This document shows positions 1 to 6,666 of a DNA stretch of 8,313 nt, piece after piece. The notes beneath the pieces were generated by a model. The model saw nothing but the letters and a program-made list of their open reading frames with translations, did not search any database and was not told the DNA's origin. The DNA lies in assembly GCA_945483525.1 (NCBI GenBank), contig CALYRV010000077.1:1-8313 (forward strand), read 5' to 3'. The DNA comes from an uncultured Verrucomicrobiota bacterium. GTDB taxonomy: Bacteria; Verrucomicrobiota; Kiritimatiellia; RFP12; UBA1067. Position 1 is the first letter of the stretch. Each line of letters opens with the position of its first letter. A program made the position numbers and the translations under genes.

Positions 1-122
1 AGACGCCGCCGCCCGCGCCGCACATCCTTGAAGCGGTCGATGTCGTGCGCTCGTTTCTGCGACGGCTGCGCGAGGAACGCCCCCAGCTGATCGAGGGCGA
101 GAAGATCGAGTGGATTCGGTAA
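1..122 (+). CDS. 3' end of an unidentified protein
   Basis: The frame starting at base 3 is open to a TAA at 120-122 and gives 39 C-terminal residues. The fragment begins with a proline-rich stretch (TPPPAP), continues into a charged segment likely to be helical (residues near VRSFLRRLREERPQL), and ends IEWIR. No family is recognisable from so little. The stop codon is followed directly by the ribosome site of the DUF2924 gene (its bases overlap the stop), so the two genes are probably co-transcribed and this would be the upstream member of the mobile-element cassette. The codon choice (GC-rich third positions) fits the genes that follow, which supports reality of the frame. Function unknown. 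Confidence 0.6.
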   Translation, partial: TPPPAPHILEAVDVVRSFLRRLREERPQLIEGEKIEWIR

Positions 123-127
123 GGAGG
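121..127 (+). promoter_or_regulatory. Ribosome binding site of the DUF2924 gene
   Basis: AAGGAGG, a near-perfect Shine-Dalgarno site, lies 8 nt before the ATG at 136 and fixes that start. It overlaps the TAA stop of the upstream gene, so ribosomes ending there could re-initiate here. Confidence 0.8.
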
Positions 128-135
128 CAGAGAAT

Positions 136-567
136 ATGATTGAACTTGGAATTCAGGAGAGGTCGGCGATCAGCGCCTTGCAATGGCTGCCCGTGGAAGG
201 CATCCGCGAACAGTACGCCGAGTACCTCAAGGACTGCGAAGGGTGCAACCGCATCGAGATCCTTCGGGCGATTGTGATCTACCGCATTCAGGAGAAGTTC
301 TACGGGCGGCGCGTTTCGCGGGAGACGGAACGGCTGATGGAGAAGGCAGTGGAGGGCGACAAGCTCCTTCACGCCCCGGCGGACGATGTTCGATCCTCGC
401 GGCGAAAGCTCGTCCGCAACTGGAAGGGCAAGGACTACGAGGTATTCGTCGTGAATGACTCGCTGGTCGAATACGAGGGCAAGAAGTACAAGTCCCTCAC
501 GGCGGTCGCGAAGGCGATCACGGGAACCCACTGGAACGGTCCGGCATTCTTCGGGATAAAGAAATGA
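136..567 (+). CDS. DUF2924 family protein of a recombinase cassette
   Basis: The 143-aa product matches the DUF2924 pattern from memory of the family. The C-terminal part (about residues 96-143) has the typical progression of a short beta-rich segment (DYEVFV, LVEYEGKKYKSL), then AVAKAITGT and the hallmark ending HWNGPAFFG at residues 132-140. The N-terminal half is helical and charged, with EILRAIVIYRIQEKFYG near residues 41-57, also usual for the family. Length is normal. DUF2924 proteins have no established biochemical role but are repeatedly encoded directly upstream of large serine recombinases, as here. The stop codon overlaps the recombinase start by four bases (ATGA, 564-567), which indicates translational coupling and a role tied to the recombinase, perhaps DNA binding or control of direction (inference). 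Start chosen by the AAGGAGG site. Confidence 0.85.
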   Translation: MIELGIQERSAISALQWLPVEGIREQYAEYLKDCEGCNRIEILRAIVIYRIQEKFYGRRVSRETERLMEKAVEGDKLLHAPADDVRSSRRKLVRNWKGKDYEVFVVNDSLVEYEGKKYKSLTAVAKAITGTHWNGPAFFGIKK

Positions 568-1847
568 ACGAAGCAACTGAAAAAACCACGGCGAAGCGAT
601 GCGCCATCTACACCCGCAAGTCCACCGACGAAGGACTCGACAAGGACTACAATTCCCTTGAAGCCCAGTTCGACGCCTGCGCGGCCTACATCCACAGCCA
701 GTCCGGGAAGGGCTGGACGATTGTGGACAAGCATTACGACGACGGAGGCTATTCGGGCGGCAATATGAACCGTCCCGGACTTCAGGAGCTGCTGAAGGAC
801 GTGAACGAGGGGAAGATCGACGTGGTGGTCGTGTACAAGCTCGACCGCATTTCCCGTTCGCTCCGGGACTTCACGGAGTTGGACGGGATCTTCTCGCGGC
901 ACGGTGCCAGCATGGTGTCCGTCACCCAGCAGATCGACACCTCGACCTCGATGGGTCGGATGATCGTGAACCTGCTGATGAGCTTCGCGCAGTTCGAGCG
1001 CGAGATGACGTCCGACCGCGTCCGGGACAAGATGGCCGCCAGCCGCAAGAAGGGCATCTGGACGGGCGGGGTGATTCCCTACGGGTACAAGAGCATCGAC
1101 TCGAAGCTCGTTCCCGATCCCGAGAACGCCCCGAAGGTGCTGTATGCCTTCCAGCGGTTCGCGATTACCCGTTCGTACCTTGAGACGTCGCGGGAGCTGA
1201 ACGAGAAGTACGGCAACCACCATGCGGACAAGCGGTGGAACGTGATGCACGTGCGGACGCTCCTCAACATGGCGTGGCCAGCGGGGCGCGTCCGCGACAC
1301 CAAGACGGGCGAGCTGTTTGAGGGGCAGCACGAGGCGATAGTTCCCTTCGAGCTGTGGCTGACGGTCCAGCGCGAGATAGAATCACGTCGGAAAGGGCAT
1401 CAGACGGCGAGAAGCGAATCGTCCGCGCCGCTCAAGGGGCTGCTCAAGTGCGGCTACTGCGGGTGCGCGATGATCCCGACCTACAGCGGCAAGAAGGTGC
1501 CGGGGCGGGGGACGTTCCACTATTACCGCTGCAACAACACGCACAAGCACGTCACCGAGGAGTGTCAGCTCAAGAACATCTCCGGCGCGGCCATCGAGGA
1601 GCCGATCTTCAACTTGGTCGAGAAGCTCATCACGAACGAGTATTTCCTCAACCTCGTGTCCGACCCGGAGGAGGTGGCGGAGCTGCGGAAGCTGGCGGCG
1701 AACAAGGTCAGCCTCATCAAGACGATGACCCGCGTGGAACTGCGGCGACTGGCGCAGATCTTCATCCGGGAGGTGAAGGTGCGCAAGGACGGCATCGACC
1801 TCGTGGTGCGCGGGGACGGTTTCAAGAAGCTGATGGGAAAGGAATAG
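564..1847 (+). CDS. Serine recombinase (resolvase/invertase superfamily, large type)
   Basis: The 427-aa protein should cut and rejoin DNA at specific att or res sites through a 5'-phosphoserine intermediate. The N-terminal resolvase domain (about 12-165) holds YTRKS with nucleophile Ser20 and Arg18, the DDGGYSGGNMNRP loop at 59-71, LDRISRSLRD at 93-102 with the expected active-site arginines, and QFEREMTSDRVRDKM at 143-157. A 'recombinase' domain follows (about 170-270; VPYGY-like IPYGYK at 171-176). A zinc ribbon is given by Cys296, Cys299, Cys323 and Cys334, with CGYCGC and YYRC motifs. At 427 aa it is shorter than many phage integrases and has only a short C-terminal tail after the ribbon, so the usual long coiled coil is reduced. 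All catalytic residues seem present. The ATG overlaps the DUF2924 stop and only a weak ribosome site (around 551-560) precedes it, so coupling from the upstream gene is likely. It probably mobilises the surrounding element. Confidence 0.93.
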   Translation: MNEATEKTTAKRCAIYTRKSTDEGLDKDYNSLEAQFDACAAYIHSQSGKGWTIVDKHYDDGGYSGGNMNRPGLQELLKDVNEGKIDVVVVYKLDRISRSLRDFTELDGIFSRHGASMVSVTQQIDTSTSMGRMIVNLLMSFAQFEREMTSDRVRDKMAASRKKGIWTGGVIPYGYKSIDSKLVPDPENAPKVLYAFQRFAITRSYLETSRELNEKYGNHHADKRWNVMHVRTLLNMAWPAGRVRDTKTGELFEGQHEAIVPFELWLTVQREIESRRKGHQTARSESSAPLKGLLKCGYCGCAMIPTYSGKKVPGRGTFHYYRCNNTHKHVTEECQLKNISGAAIEEPIFNLVEKLITNEYFLNLVSDPEEVAELRKLAANKVSLIKTMTRVELRRLAQIFIREVKVRKDGIDLVVRGDGFKKLMGKE

Positions 1848-1850
1848 GCA

Positions 1851-2246
1851 ATGCAAATCCAACGACTCGACGATGGTGACTTCCTCATTCACATCGACTG
1901 CGATCTGCGGTCGGTGGCGGAGCGGAAGATGTTTATCGCCAAGGACGAGGACGGCAACCTCGTCAATCCCGAGAACGTGCCGATCATCGTCCGCCTCGCC
2001 CGGGCGCGGAAGATGATCGAGATGCTTTCGTCCGGCACGTACAGGAATAAGCAGGAGATCGGCGACATGTTCGGCATGAGCCAGGCGCAGGTGTCACGAC
2101 TCTGCCGCTCGGCGTTCCTCTCGCCCGTGATCGTCGAGAAGCTCGTAGACGGCACATTGCCGCTTCCGCGCTTCACGGCGGTCGCCGACAAGCTCATCAC
2201 GCTTCCCCTCTGGGCCGAGCAACACGCGCTCCTTGGGATCGATTAA
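1851..2246 (+). CDS. Small helix-turn-helix protein of the recombinase cassette
   Basis: The 131-aa product has a beta-rich N-terminus (1-40), then PIIVRLARARKMIEML (44-59), a classic helix-turn-helix at about 66-86 (NKQEIGDMFGMSQAQVSRLCR), and an ending LPLWAEQHALLGI. The 'helix + LARA + HTH + WAEQ..LLG' pattern is the one seen in small DNA-binding proteins encoded just downstream of DUF2924/recombinase pairs (recalled, not searched). The HTH resembles that of ParB/KorB or sigma-like regulators in its 'IGxxFGxSQAxVSRL' form. The ATG is 3 nt after the recombinase stop with a GGGAAAGGA-type ribosome site inside the recombinase end (about 1835-1843). It may act as a regulator or as a directionality/accessory factor for the recombinase. 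A perfect palindrome four bases past its stop codon is a possible binding site (inference). Confidence 0.75.
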   Translation: MQIQRLDDGDFLIHIDCDLRSVAERKMFIAKDEDGNLVNPENVPIIVRLARARKMIEMLSSGTYRNKQEIGDMFGMSQAQVSRLCRSAFLSPVIVEKLVDGTLPLPRFTAVADKLITLPLWAEQHALLGID

Positions 2247-2249
2247 AGG

Positions 2250-2263
2250 GGTTTTATAAAACC
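2250..2263. repeat. 14-bp perfect palindrome after the cassette
   Basis: GGTTTTATAAAACC reads the same on both strands. It lies between the stop of the HTH gene (2244-2246) and the -35 box at 2287. No run of T follows, and as RNA it could only form a weak 5-bp stem, so it is a poor terminator. A protein-binding site (operator or recombinase-related site) is more likely, but nothing in the sequence proves it. Confidence 0.5.
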
Positions 2264-2286
2264 GCAGTATGCGATATTTACCCACC

Positions 2287-2316
2287 TTGACAGGCGGTTG
2301 GAAGCTATGATATAAT
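2287..2316 (+). promoter_or_regulatory. Extended -10 sigma70 promoter of the methylase operon
   Basis: A perfect -35 box TTGACA (2287-2292) and a perfect -10 box TATAAT (2311-2316) are separated by 18 bp. TG at 2308-2309 one base before the -10 box adds the extended -10 element. Transcription should begin near 2322-2325, leaving a leader of about 26-29 nt before the GTG at 2351. Such a match suggests strong expression unless repressed. It separates the methylase operon from the recombinase cassette as its own transcription unit. Confidence 0.85.
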
Positions 2317-2336
2317 ACACGGCGTTTTCAACACAG

Positions 2337-2342
2337 AAGGAG
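2337..2342 (+). promoter_or_regulatory. Ribosome binding site selecting the GTG start at 2351
   Basis: AAGGAG stands 8 nt upstream of GTG 2351. No ATG in this frame lies nearer, and the next in-frame ATG codons are about 100 nt inside the coding region, so this site settles the GTG start. Confidence 0.8.
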
Positions 2343-2350
2343 AATTCGTC

Positions 2351-4087
2351 GTGTCAGAACTCGAAATTGAGGTGAAGCATATCGCAGAGGCACTTCTGAA
2401 AAAAGAAGTGTTTGTGGATTATTCAGGAGCCGTCTGCGCGGTGTTTGTCATGCTGATGGCAAGAAAGGTCGGTCGGGTCGATGTCGAACTCAAGGACGTC
2501 GTTAAAGTTCTCTGCGAGGGCGGCGTACCTGCAGAGTTGGCAGGAGAGGTGGAGAAGATCCTCCGCCGAACGAGCGACGGATGGCGGCGGTATATCACTG
2601 CATTTTCCCCCGAGGCGCTTGATGCGTTTATCTTCGACCCAACATACGAAGGTGAAACCGAGGGACGGTTTGGAGTTCCCACTCCGGCTTCGGTAGCGAT
2701 CCTTGTTCGTGGTCTGCTGGACGTCAAGAAGGATGATGCGTTTGCGGAGTTGTGCTGCGGTACGGGTCTGTTTTCCACTTCAGTCGGGTTGGAAGTTCCA
2801 GAGATCAAGTCGATTGATGCAATCGAACTGAATCAGGAGGCGTTGACAATCGCTCGGATTCGCGCCTATCTGATTGATCTCGGCGGCAAGATGAAGGTTC
2901 ATGGCGGCGATGTGTTTGACCTTTGCGACGATAAGGCGTCGTATGAAAAAATCTTTTGCCATCCGCCGTGGGGGCTACGGCTCAAGGGCAATGCGCCCGT
3001 CGAGTCGTTCTTGTCCCGTCTGCCGGTTTCGCTTCCGCAGATGAAGAACAGCATTTCAAGCGACTGGCTTTTTGCGCTTCGGGCACTCTATTCGTTGAAG
3101 GACGGGGGAAGGGCTGTCGTCATCATGACGAATAGCGCCGTCTGGAATCAGCCTGATGCGGATATCCGCAAGTTTCTACTGGAGCGGCACTTCGTTGAAG
3201 CTGTCGTGTCTCTGCCGTCAAAGATCTACCAATGGACGGCGATCCCGACGACCCTCGTGGTGCTGAGTAAGAAAGACAACACGAGCGTCAAGCTCCTCGA
3301 TGCTACTAAAATGTGCGTCGAAGGCCGTCGGATGAATGAACTCTCCGATGAAAACATTCGGGACATCCTTATGACGGTACACGATGAAATGCCGATGGCG
3401 TGTCCGGCGTTTCCCGTCGAAGAGCTGATTTCTCGCGAGAGCATCTTGAATCCGCTGTTCTACACGGGTGACGATTTCACTGAGAAGGACATGCCCAATG
3501 CGGTCGAGTTCGGAACCGTCATGAAGTCGGTAACGCGGGGTGCGACGATTAACGCCACGGAACTTGACCGACTCGAATCGAACGCCCCCACGAACTTCCA
3601 GTATCTGATGCTGAGTAACATTCAGAACGGCATGATCGATTCGGAGTTGCCATATCTTAAGGATGTCGAGCGCAAGCTTCTGCCCTACTGCATCAAGGAC
3701 GGCGACTTGATCGTATCGAAAATGGGGCGGCCATTCAAAGTTGCCGTTGCAAAAGTCGCTTTCGGAAAGACACTTCTCGGCAACGGCAGTCTTTTCATCA
3801 TCGAAGTCGACAAGGAGAAGGCCGATCCTTACTATCTGCAGGCATTCTTTGAGAGCGAACGAGGAACGGCACTCCTCCAGCGTTTCTGTCTTGCGTCTGT
3901 CATGCCGTCCATTTCGCTCGGACGGCTCAAAGAGATCAAGATTCCCCTGCCGCCGCTGGCGGAACAAAAGAAAATCGCCGACCGTTTCCGCGCTAAGATC
4001 GATGAAGTGGCACTCTATCGTGTTAAACTCGAACGTGCCATCAACTCGCTGCGCGAGGTCTACGACCAGACCGTGACGGAGGGCTGA
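2351..4087 (+). CDS. N6-adenine methylase-like protein fused to an HsdS-type recognition domain
   Basis: The 578-aa protein joins two type I restriction-modification activities. Residues about 1-100 are a helical N-terminal region. The methylase core runs about 105-310: motif X-like FGVPTPASV (107-115), SAM-binding motif I FAELCCGTGLF (131-141), an acidic motif II (IEL, 158-160), motif IV position HPPWG (204-208), GGRAVVIMTNSAVW (252-265) and SLPSKIYQWTAIPTTLVVLSK (287-307). Residues about 385-578 look like one half of HsdS: a single target-recognition domain followed by GRLKEIKIPLPPLAEQKKIADRF (524-546) and a long terminal helix that should form the spacer coiled coil. Canonical N6-adenine methylases have Asn, Asp or Ser before PP; His here is unusual and may reduce or abolish catalysis. 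It would add methyl groups to adenine in DNA, or serve as a SAM-binding, DNA-reading partner of the second methylase (inference). Promoter and GTG start are well supported; the next gene is 4 nt away. Confidence 0.87.
   Translation: MSELEIEVKHIAEALLKKEVFVDYSGAVCAVFVMLMARKVGRVDVELKDVVKVLCEGGVPAELAGEVEKILRRTSDGWRRYITAFSPEALDAFIFDPTYEGETEGRFGVPTPASVAILVRGLLDVKKDDAFAELCCGTGLFSTSVGLEVPEIKSIDAIELNQEALTIARIRAYLIDLGGKMKVHGGDVFDLCDDKASYEKIFCHPPWGLRLKGNAPVESFLSRLPVSLPQMKNSISSDWLFALRALYSLKDGGRAVVIMTNSAVWNQPDADIRKFLLERHFVEAVVSLPSKIYQWTAIPTTLVVLSKKDNTSVKLLDATKMCVEGRRMNELSDENIRDILMTVHDEMPMACPAFPVEELISRESILNPLFYTGDDFTEKDMPNAVEFGTVMKSVTRGATINATELDRLESNAPTNFQYLMLSNIQNGMIDSELPYLKDVERKLLPYCIKDGDLIVSKMGRPFKVAVAKVAFGKTLLGNGSLFIIEVDKEKADPYYLQAFFESERGTALLQRFCLASVMPSISLGRLKEIKIPLPPLAEQKKIADRFRAKIDEVALYRVKLERAINSLREVYDQTVTEG
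4078..4083 (+). promoter_or_regulatory. Ribosome binding site of the 174-aa gene
   Basis: GGAGGG lies inside the last codons of the methylase-HsdS fusion gene, 8 nt before ATG 4092. It fixes the start and supports co-translation of the two genes. Confidence 0.7.
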
Positions 4088-4091
4088 AGTT

Positions 4092-4616
4092 ATGCCGCTC
4101 GGAATCAACGACCTGGACCGGGTCATCGAGGAGATGACAAGCAGGATCTGCATTGAAAACCAGCAAGGGACTCTCGAAGAGTTCCTTGCGAAGGTCGGGA
4201 TGCAGCATCTGCTGACGTCCGGCGATTCCTACGGCATTGAGAACGACCCGTTTGGTCGCATCATCATCCTTGGCGAGCCAAGCGTGAAGGAAGACATCCT
4301 GCGCGGCGTAGCCAAGGATATGGGCTTCTCGAAAGCCCGGTTCACCTTCCTTGACTACAAGGAGACCAAAGGCCAGGATTGCCGCGACTGGCAGTACAAC
4401 CCTTCGATAGCGGCCATCATGTGCGGACCCGTTCCGCACAAAACGACGGGGATGGGTGATTCAAGTAGCTTGCTTGAAGCATTGCGCAGCCAGCCGGGCT
4501 ACCCGCCTGTCGAAGAACTGCGTGACGTGGCGGGAGACCTCAAGATTACCAAGACCGCATTCAGAGACGGTCTTGTGAAGCTGATCGGACGCGAAGTGGC
4601 CAAACAAGATTGCTGA
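4092..4616 (+). CDS. Unknown 174-aa protein between the two methylases
   Basis: I cannot assign a function. The protein is soluble, with no signal peptide or membrane segment. Residues 1-42 look helical. A central alpha/beta part resembles a small Rossmann-like domain: strand GRIIILG (55-61), helix VKEDILRGVAKDMGF (65-79), strand RFTFLDY (83-89), and strand AAIMCG (107-112). Two segments look like conserved signatures: CGPVPHKTTGMGDSSS (111-126, rich in small and polar residues, possibly a ligand or phosphate loop) and LKITKTAFRDGL (150-161). It is not a Walker A ATPase, and no nuclease motif (PD-(D/E)xK, HNH, HKD) is seen. The start is supported by GGAGGG, and it sits 4 nt after one methylase and 22 nt before the other, so it should work with them as an accessory subunit, regulator or chaperone (inference). 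High confidence that it is a gene, low on its role. Confidence 0.85.
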   Translation: MPLGINDLDRVIEEMTSRICIENQQGTLEEFLAKVGMQHLLTSGDSYGIENDPFGRIIILGEPSVKEDILRGVAKDMGFSKARFTFLDYKETKGQDCRDWQYNPSIAAIMCGPVPHKTTGMGDSSSLLEALRSQPGYPPVEELRDVAGDLKITKTAFRDGLVKLIGREVAKQDC

Positions 4617-4638
4617 GAAGAATTATACGGAGAGAATC

Positions 4639-6666
4639 ATGCAAGAGAACATTCAGGACATCATGCGTTATGAGGGCGACATCTGGAGCGTCGCCGATCT
4701 GCTTATCGCCGCGAGCGTGAAGCAGAGCGACTTCCCTGCCTTTATGATGCCGTTCTTCGCGGTGATGATGCTGGAGGGCCGCATGCGTAATGCCGCGAAG
4801 GCGGTTGAGGCGGAGTTCGGCGTGACGGCGGCGGAGAATCCGGACGATTTTCGTGAGATGTTTCTCACGAAGGATTGCGGCTTCAACGAGTTCATCGTGA
4901 TCGAGGGGAAGACGCTGGCGAAGGTCTGCGCGAACGATACGACGTTTGAGCAGGACTTCAAGGCGTACTTGAATGGATTCGATCCCGACTTGCGGCGGCT
5001 CTTGGGCGTCGGGTGCGGGAGTCAGGAGCAGAAGTTCCTGAACATGGACGGAATCGCGGCAGAATTGCGAGGCAAAAAGATTCTGATGCAGGTCGCGGCG
5101 AAGTGGGCCGAGATCGATCTTTCGCCGTATGACAATTCGGCAATCACAACGCTTGAGGAACACATCAAGCGCAAGTGGGCCGACATTTCCGCATCGACAG
5201 CCGGAGAACAGTACACCCCCGATGACATCATCTCGTTGATGGCGGAGATCGTCTCGGACAAAATGCACAAGCCGAAAGGCGAGATCGTTCATGTCTATGA
5301 CCCGACATGTGGCGGTGCGAACCTCCTGTTCGGTGTGGCCGACCGACTGCACGAGCAAGGCAAGTACGAGCATATCGCGACCTACGGCTCGGAATACAAC
5401 GACGCCCTCTACGCGCTCGCGGCGATTGAAAGCCGCTTCCGCGATTTCTCGAAGATCGAATACGGCAACACACTCACCAAGGTTCCGTTCAGCGACATCG
5501 CCTTTGACGCGGTGGTGGCGAATCCGCCTTACGGTACGCCGTGGAAGGGGTATGCCAAGGAGATCGAGAACGACCAGAAGGGGCAGTTCGAGGGCGGGCT
5601 TCCGGCGGTCGGCGACGGACAGTTCCTTTTCATGCAACACATCCTCTGGCAGCTCGACTCCAAGGGGCTGGCGGTGGTGGTTGCGGACGGTTCGACGCTC
5701 TTCAGCGGCGATGCCGGATCGGGCGAGTGCAACATCCGCAAGTACATCTTCGACCATGACTGGGTCGAGGCACTCGTCCAGATGCCCCAGCAGGAGTTCT
5801 TCAACACGGGTATCACGACGTACCTGTGGATTCTCAACAAGAACAAGCCCGCCGCCCGTCGCAACCTCGTCGCGCTCATTGACGGTTCCAAGGGATGGAT
5901 TCCGCTCAAGAAGTCTAAGGGCGACAAGCGCCGCGAAATGACGGCGGAGTGCCGTGCCGCGATTGTGAAGGCGTTGCACGACTTTGAGCCGTCCGCAATC
6001 TGTAAGATCTTCGACCGCGAGTATTTCTACTACAACAAGCAGAAGGTCTTTCTGACTGAACTCGACCGGGACGGGAAGTATGTCGAGAAACCGATCACAT
6101 TCAAGCTGACACATGCGCAGCTCGGAAATGTGGATCCAGAAGCCGACGAGTTTGATAATGTCTTGGAAGAAGAGAATCTCGTCGATCTTGAGCCGGACAA
6201 GGCCAAGATGCTTCTTCAGTGCCTCAAGGCGTTTGACTGGCGCGGCGAACTGTCCGAATTGCGGGATGAGGACGGCACAAGTTATGAATGGGATCAGGGA
6301 CTTGAGACGGTTGTACGCACGACCGAAGATGGGAAGACGGAATCGCTCGGTCGCGGCACGTTTACGTTCGCGCTCATGTCGGGATCGGTACGCGGCACGA
6401 AGTCCATCAAGGTGACCGTCGGCCCGGAGATCTCGACCGACTACGAGATCATTCCGCACCACTTCGACTCGGATGCGAATCGGGCCGAGATCGCGGCGTT
6501 CGTCGAGAAGTACATCTTCAAGCCGTGCAAACTCGGCGAGAACAAGGTCGGCATCGAACTCAACTTCAACAAGGAGTTCTACGTGCCGGAGAAGCTTGAT
6601 TCGGTCGAGGACATCCTTGCCGAGATCAAGGCACTCGATGCGCAGCTCCAGGAGGTGAAACTGTGA
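4639..6666 (+). CDS. hsdM: Type I restriction-modification methylase subunit (HsdM-type)
   Basis: The 675-aa protein is an N6_Mtase-family DNA adenine methylase subunit that normally pairs with HsdS to methylate a bipartite site. An N-terminal helical domain covers about 1-180 (HsdM_N-like, near MRYEGDIWSVADLLIAA). The catalytic domain covers about 185-420: motif X GEQYTPDDIISLM (189-201), motif I position VYDPTCGGANLLF (219-231), YGSEYND (249-255), catalytic NPPYG (295-299), GLAVVVADGSTLFSG (343-357), and FFNTGITTYLWILNKNK (387-403), typical of HsdM. Residues about 450-675 form a C-terminal extension that starts with FDREYFYYNKQKV, as in long HsdM proteins. Motif I is unusual: the GxG core is GGA (225-227), which could weaken SAM binding. 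ATG 4639 is preceded by GGAGA at 4629-4633. The gene end overlaps the hsdS start by four bases, so the two products are made together. Confidence 0.9.
   Translation: MQENIQDIMRYEGDIWSVADLLIAASVKQSDFPAFMMPFFAVMMLEGRMRNAAKAVEAEFGVTAAENPDDFREMFLTKDCGFNEFIVIEGKTLAKVCANDTTFEQDFKAYLNGFDPDLRRLLGVGCGSQEQKFLNMDGIAAELRGKKILMQVAAKWAEIDLSPYDNSAITTLEEHIKRKWADISASTAGEQYTPDDIISLMAEIVSDKMHKPKGEIVHVYDPTCGGANLLFGVADRLHEQGKYEHIATYGSEYNDALYALAAIESRFRDFSKIEYGNTLTKVPFSDIAFDAVVANPPYGTPWKGYAKEIENDQKGQFEGGLPAVGDGQFLFMQHILWQLDSKGLAVVVADGSTLFSGDAGSGECNIRKYIFDHDWVEALVQMPQQEFFNTGITTYLWILNKNKPAARRNLVALIDGSKGWIPLKKSKGDKRREMTAECRAAIVKALHDFEPSAICKIFDREYFYYNKQKVFLTELDRDGKYVEKPITFKLTHAQLGNVDPEADEFDNVLEEENLVDLEPDKAKMLLQCLKAFDWRGELSELRDEDGTSYEWDQGLETVVRTTEDGKTESLGRGTFTFALMSGSVRGTKSIKVTVGPEISTDYEIIPHHFDSDANRAEIAAFVEKYIFKPCKLGENKVGIELNFNKEFYVPEKLDSVEDILAEIKALDAQLQEVKL
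6650..6656 (+). promoter_or_regulatory. Ribosome binding site selecting the hsdS GTG start
   Basis: AGGAGGT inside the hsdM end lies 6 nt before GTG 6663. This near-perfect site and the 4-bp GTGA overlap with the hsdM stop (6664-6666) support the GTG start. Confidence 0.8.

Noticed and set aside
435..1331. A 298-codon open frame on the - strand over the recombinase.
   Set aside because: It lies opposite the resolvase domain, is rich in His/Arg/Val as antisense frames of GC-rich genes are, and matches no family.
1851..2246. The HTH protein as the antitoxin of a toxin-antitoxin pair.
   Set aside because: No toxin-like partner lies next to it; its neighbours are the recombinase cassette, where this HTH type is expected.
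2250..2270. The palindrome as an intrinsic terminator of the recombinase cassette.
   Set aside because: The stem would be AT-rich and at most 5 bp with a 4-nt loop, and no T-run follows, so termination would be very weak.
2260..2300. AACCGC (2260-2265) and GCGGTT (2295-2300) as an operator inverted repeat around the -35 box.
   Set aside because: Six-base arms about 29 bp apart are expected by chance in a sequence of this size; no further symmetry extends the match.
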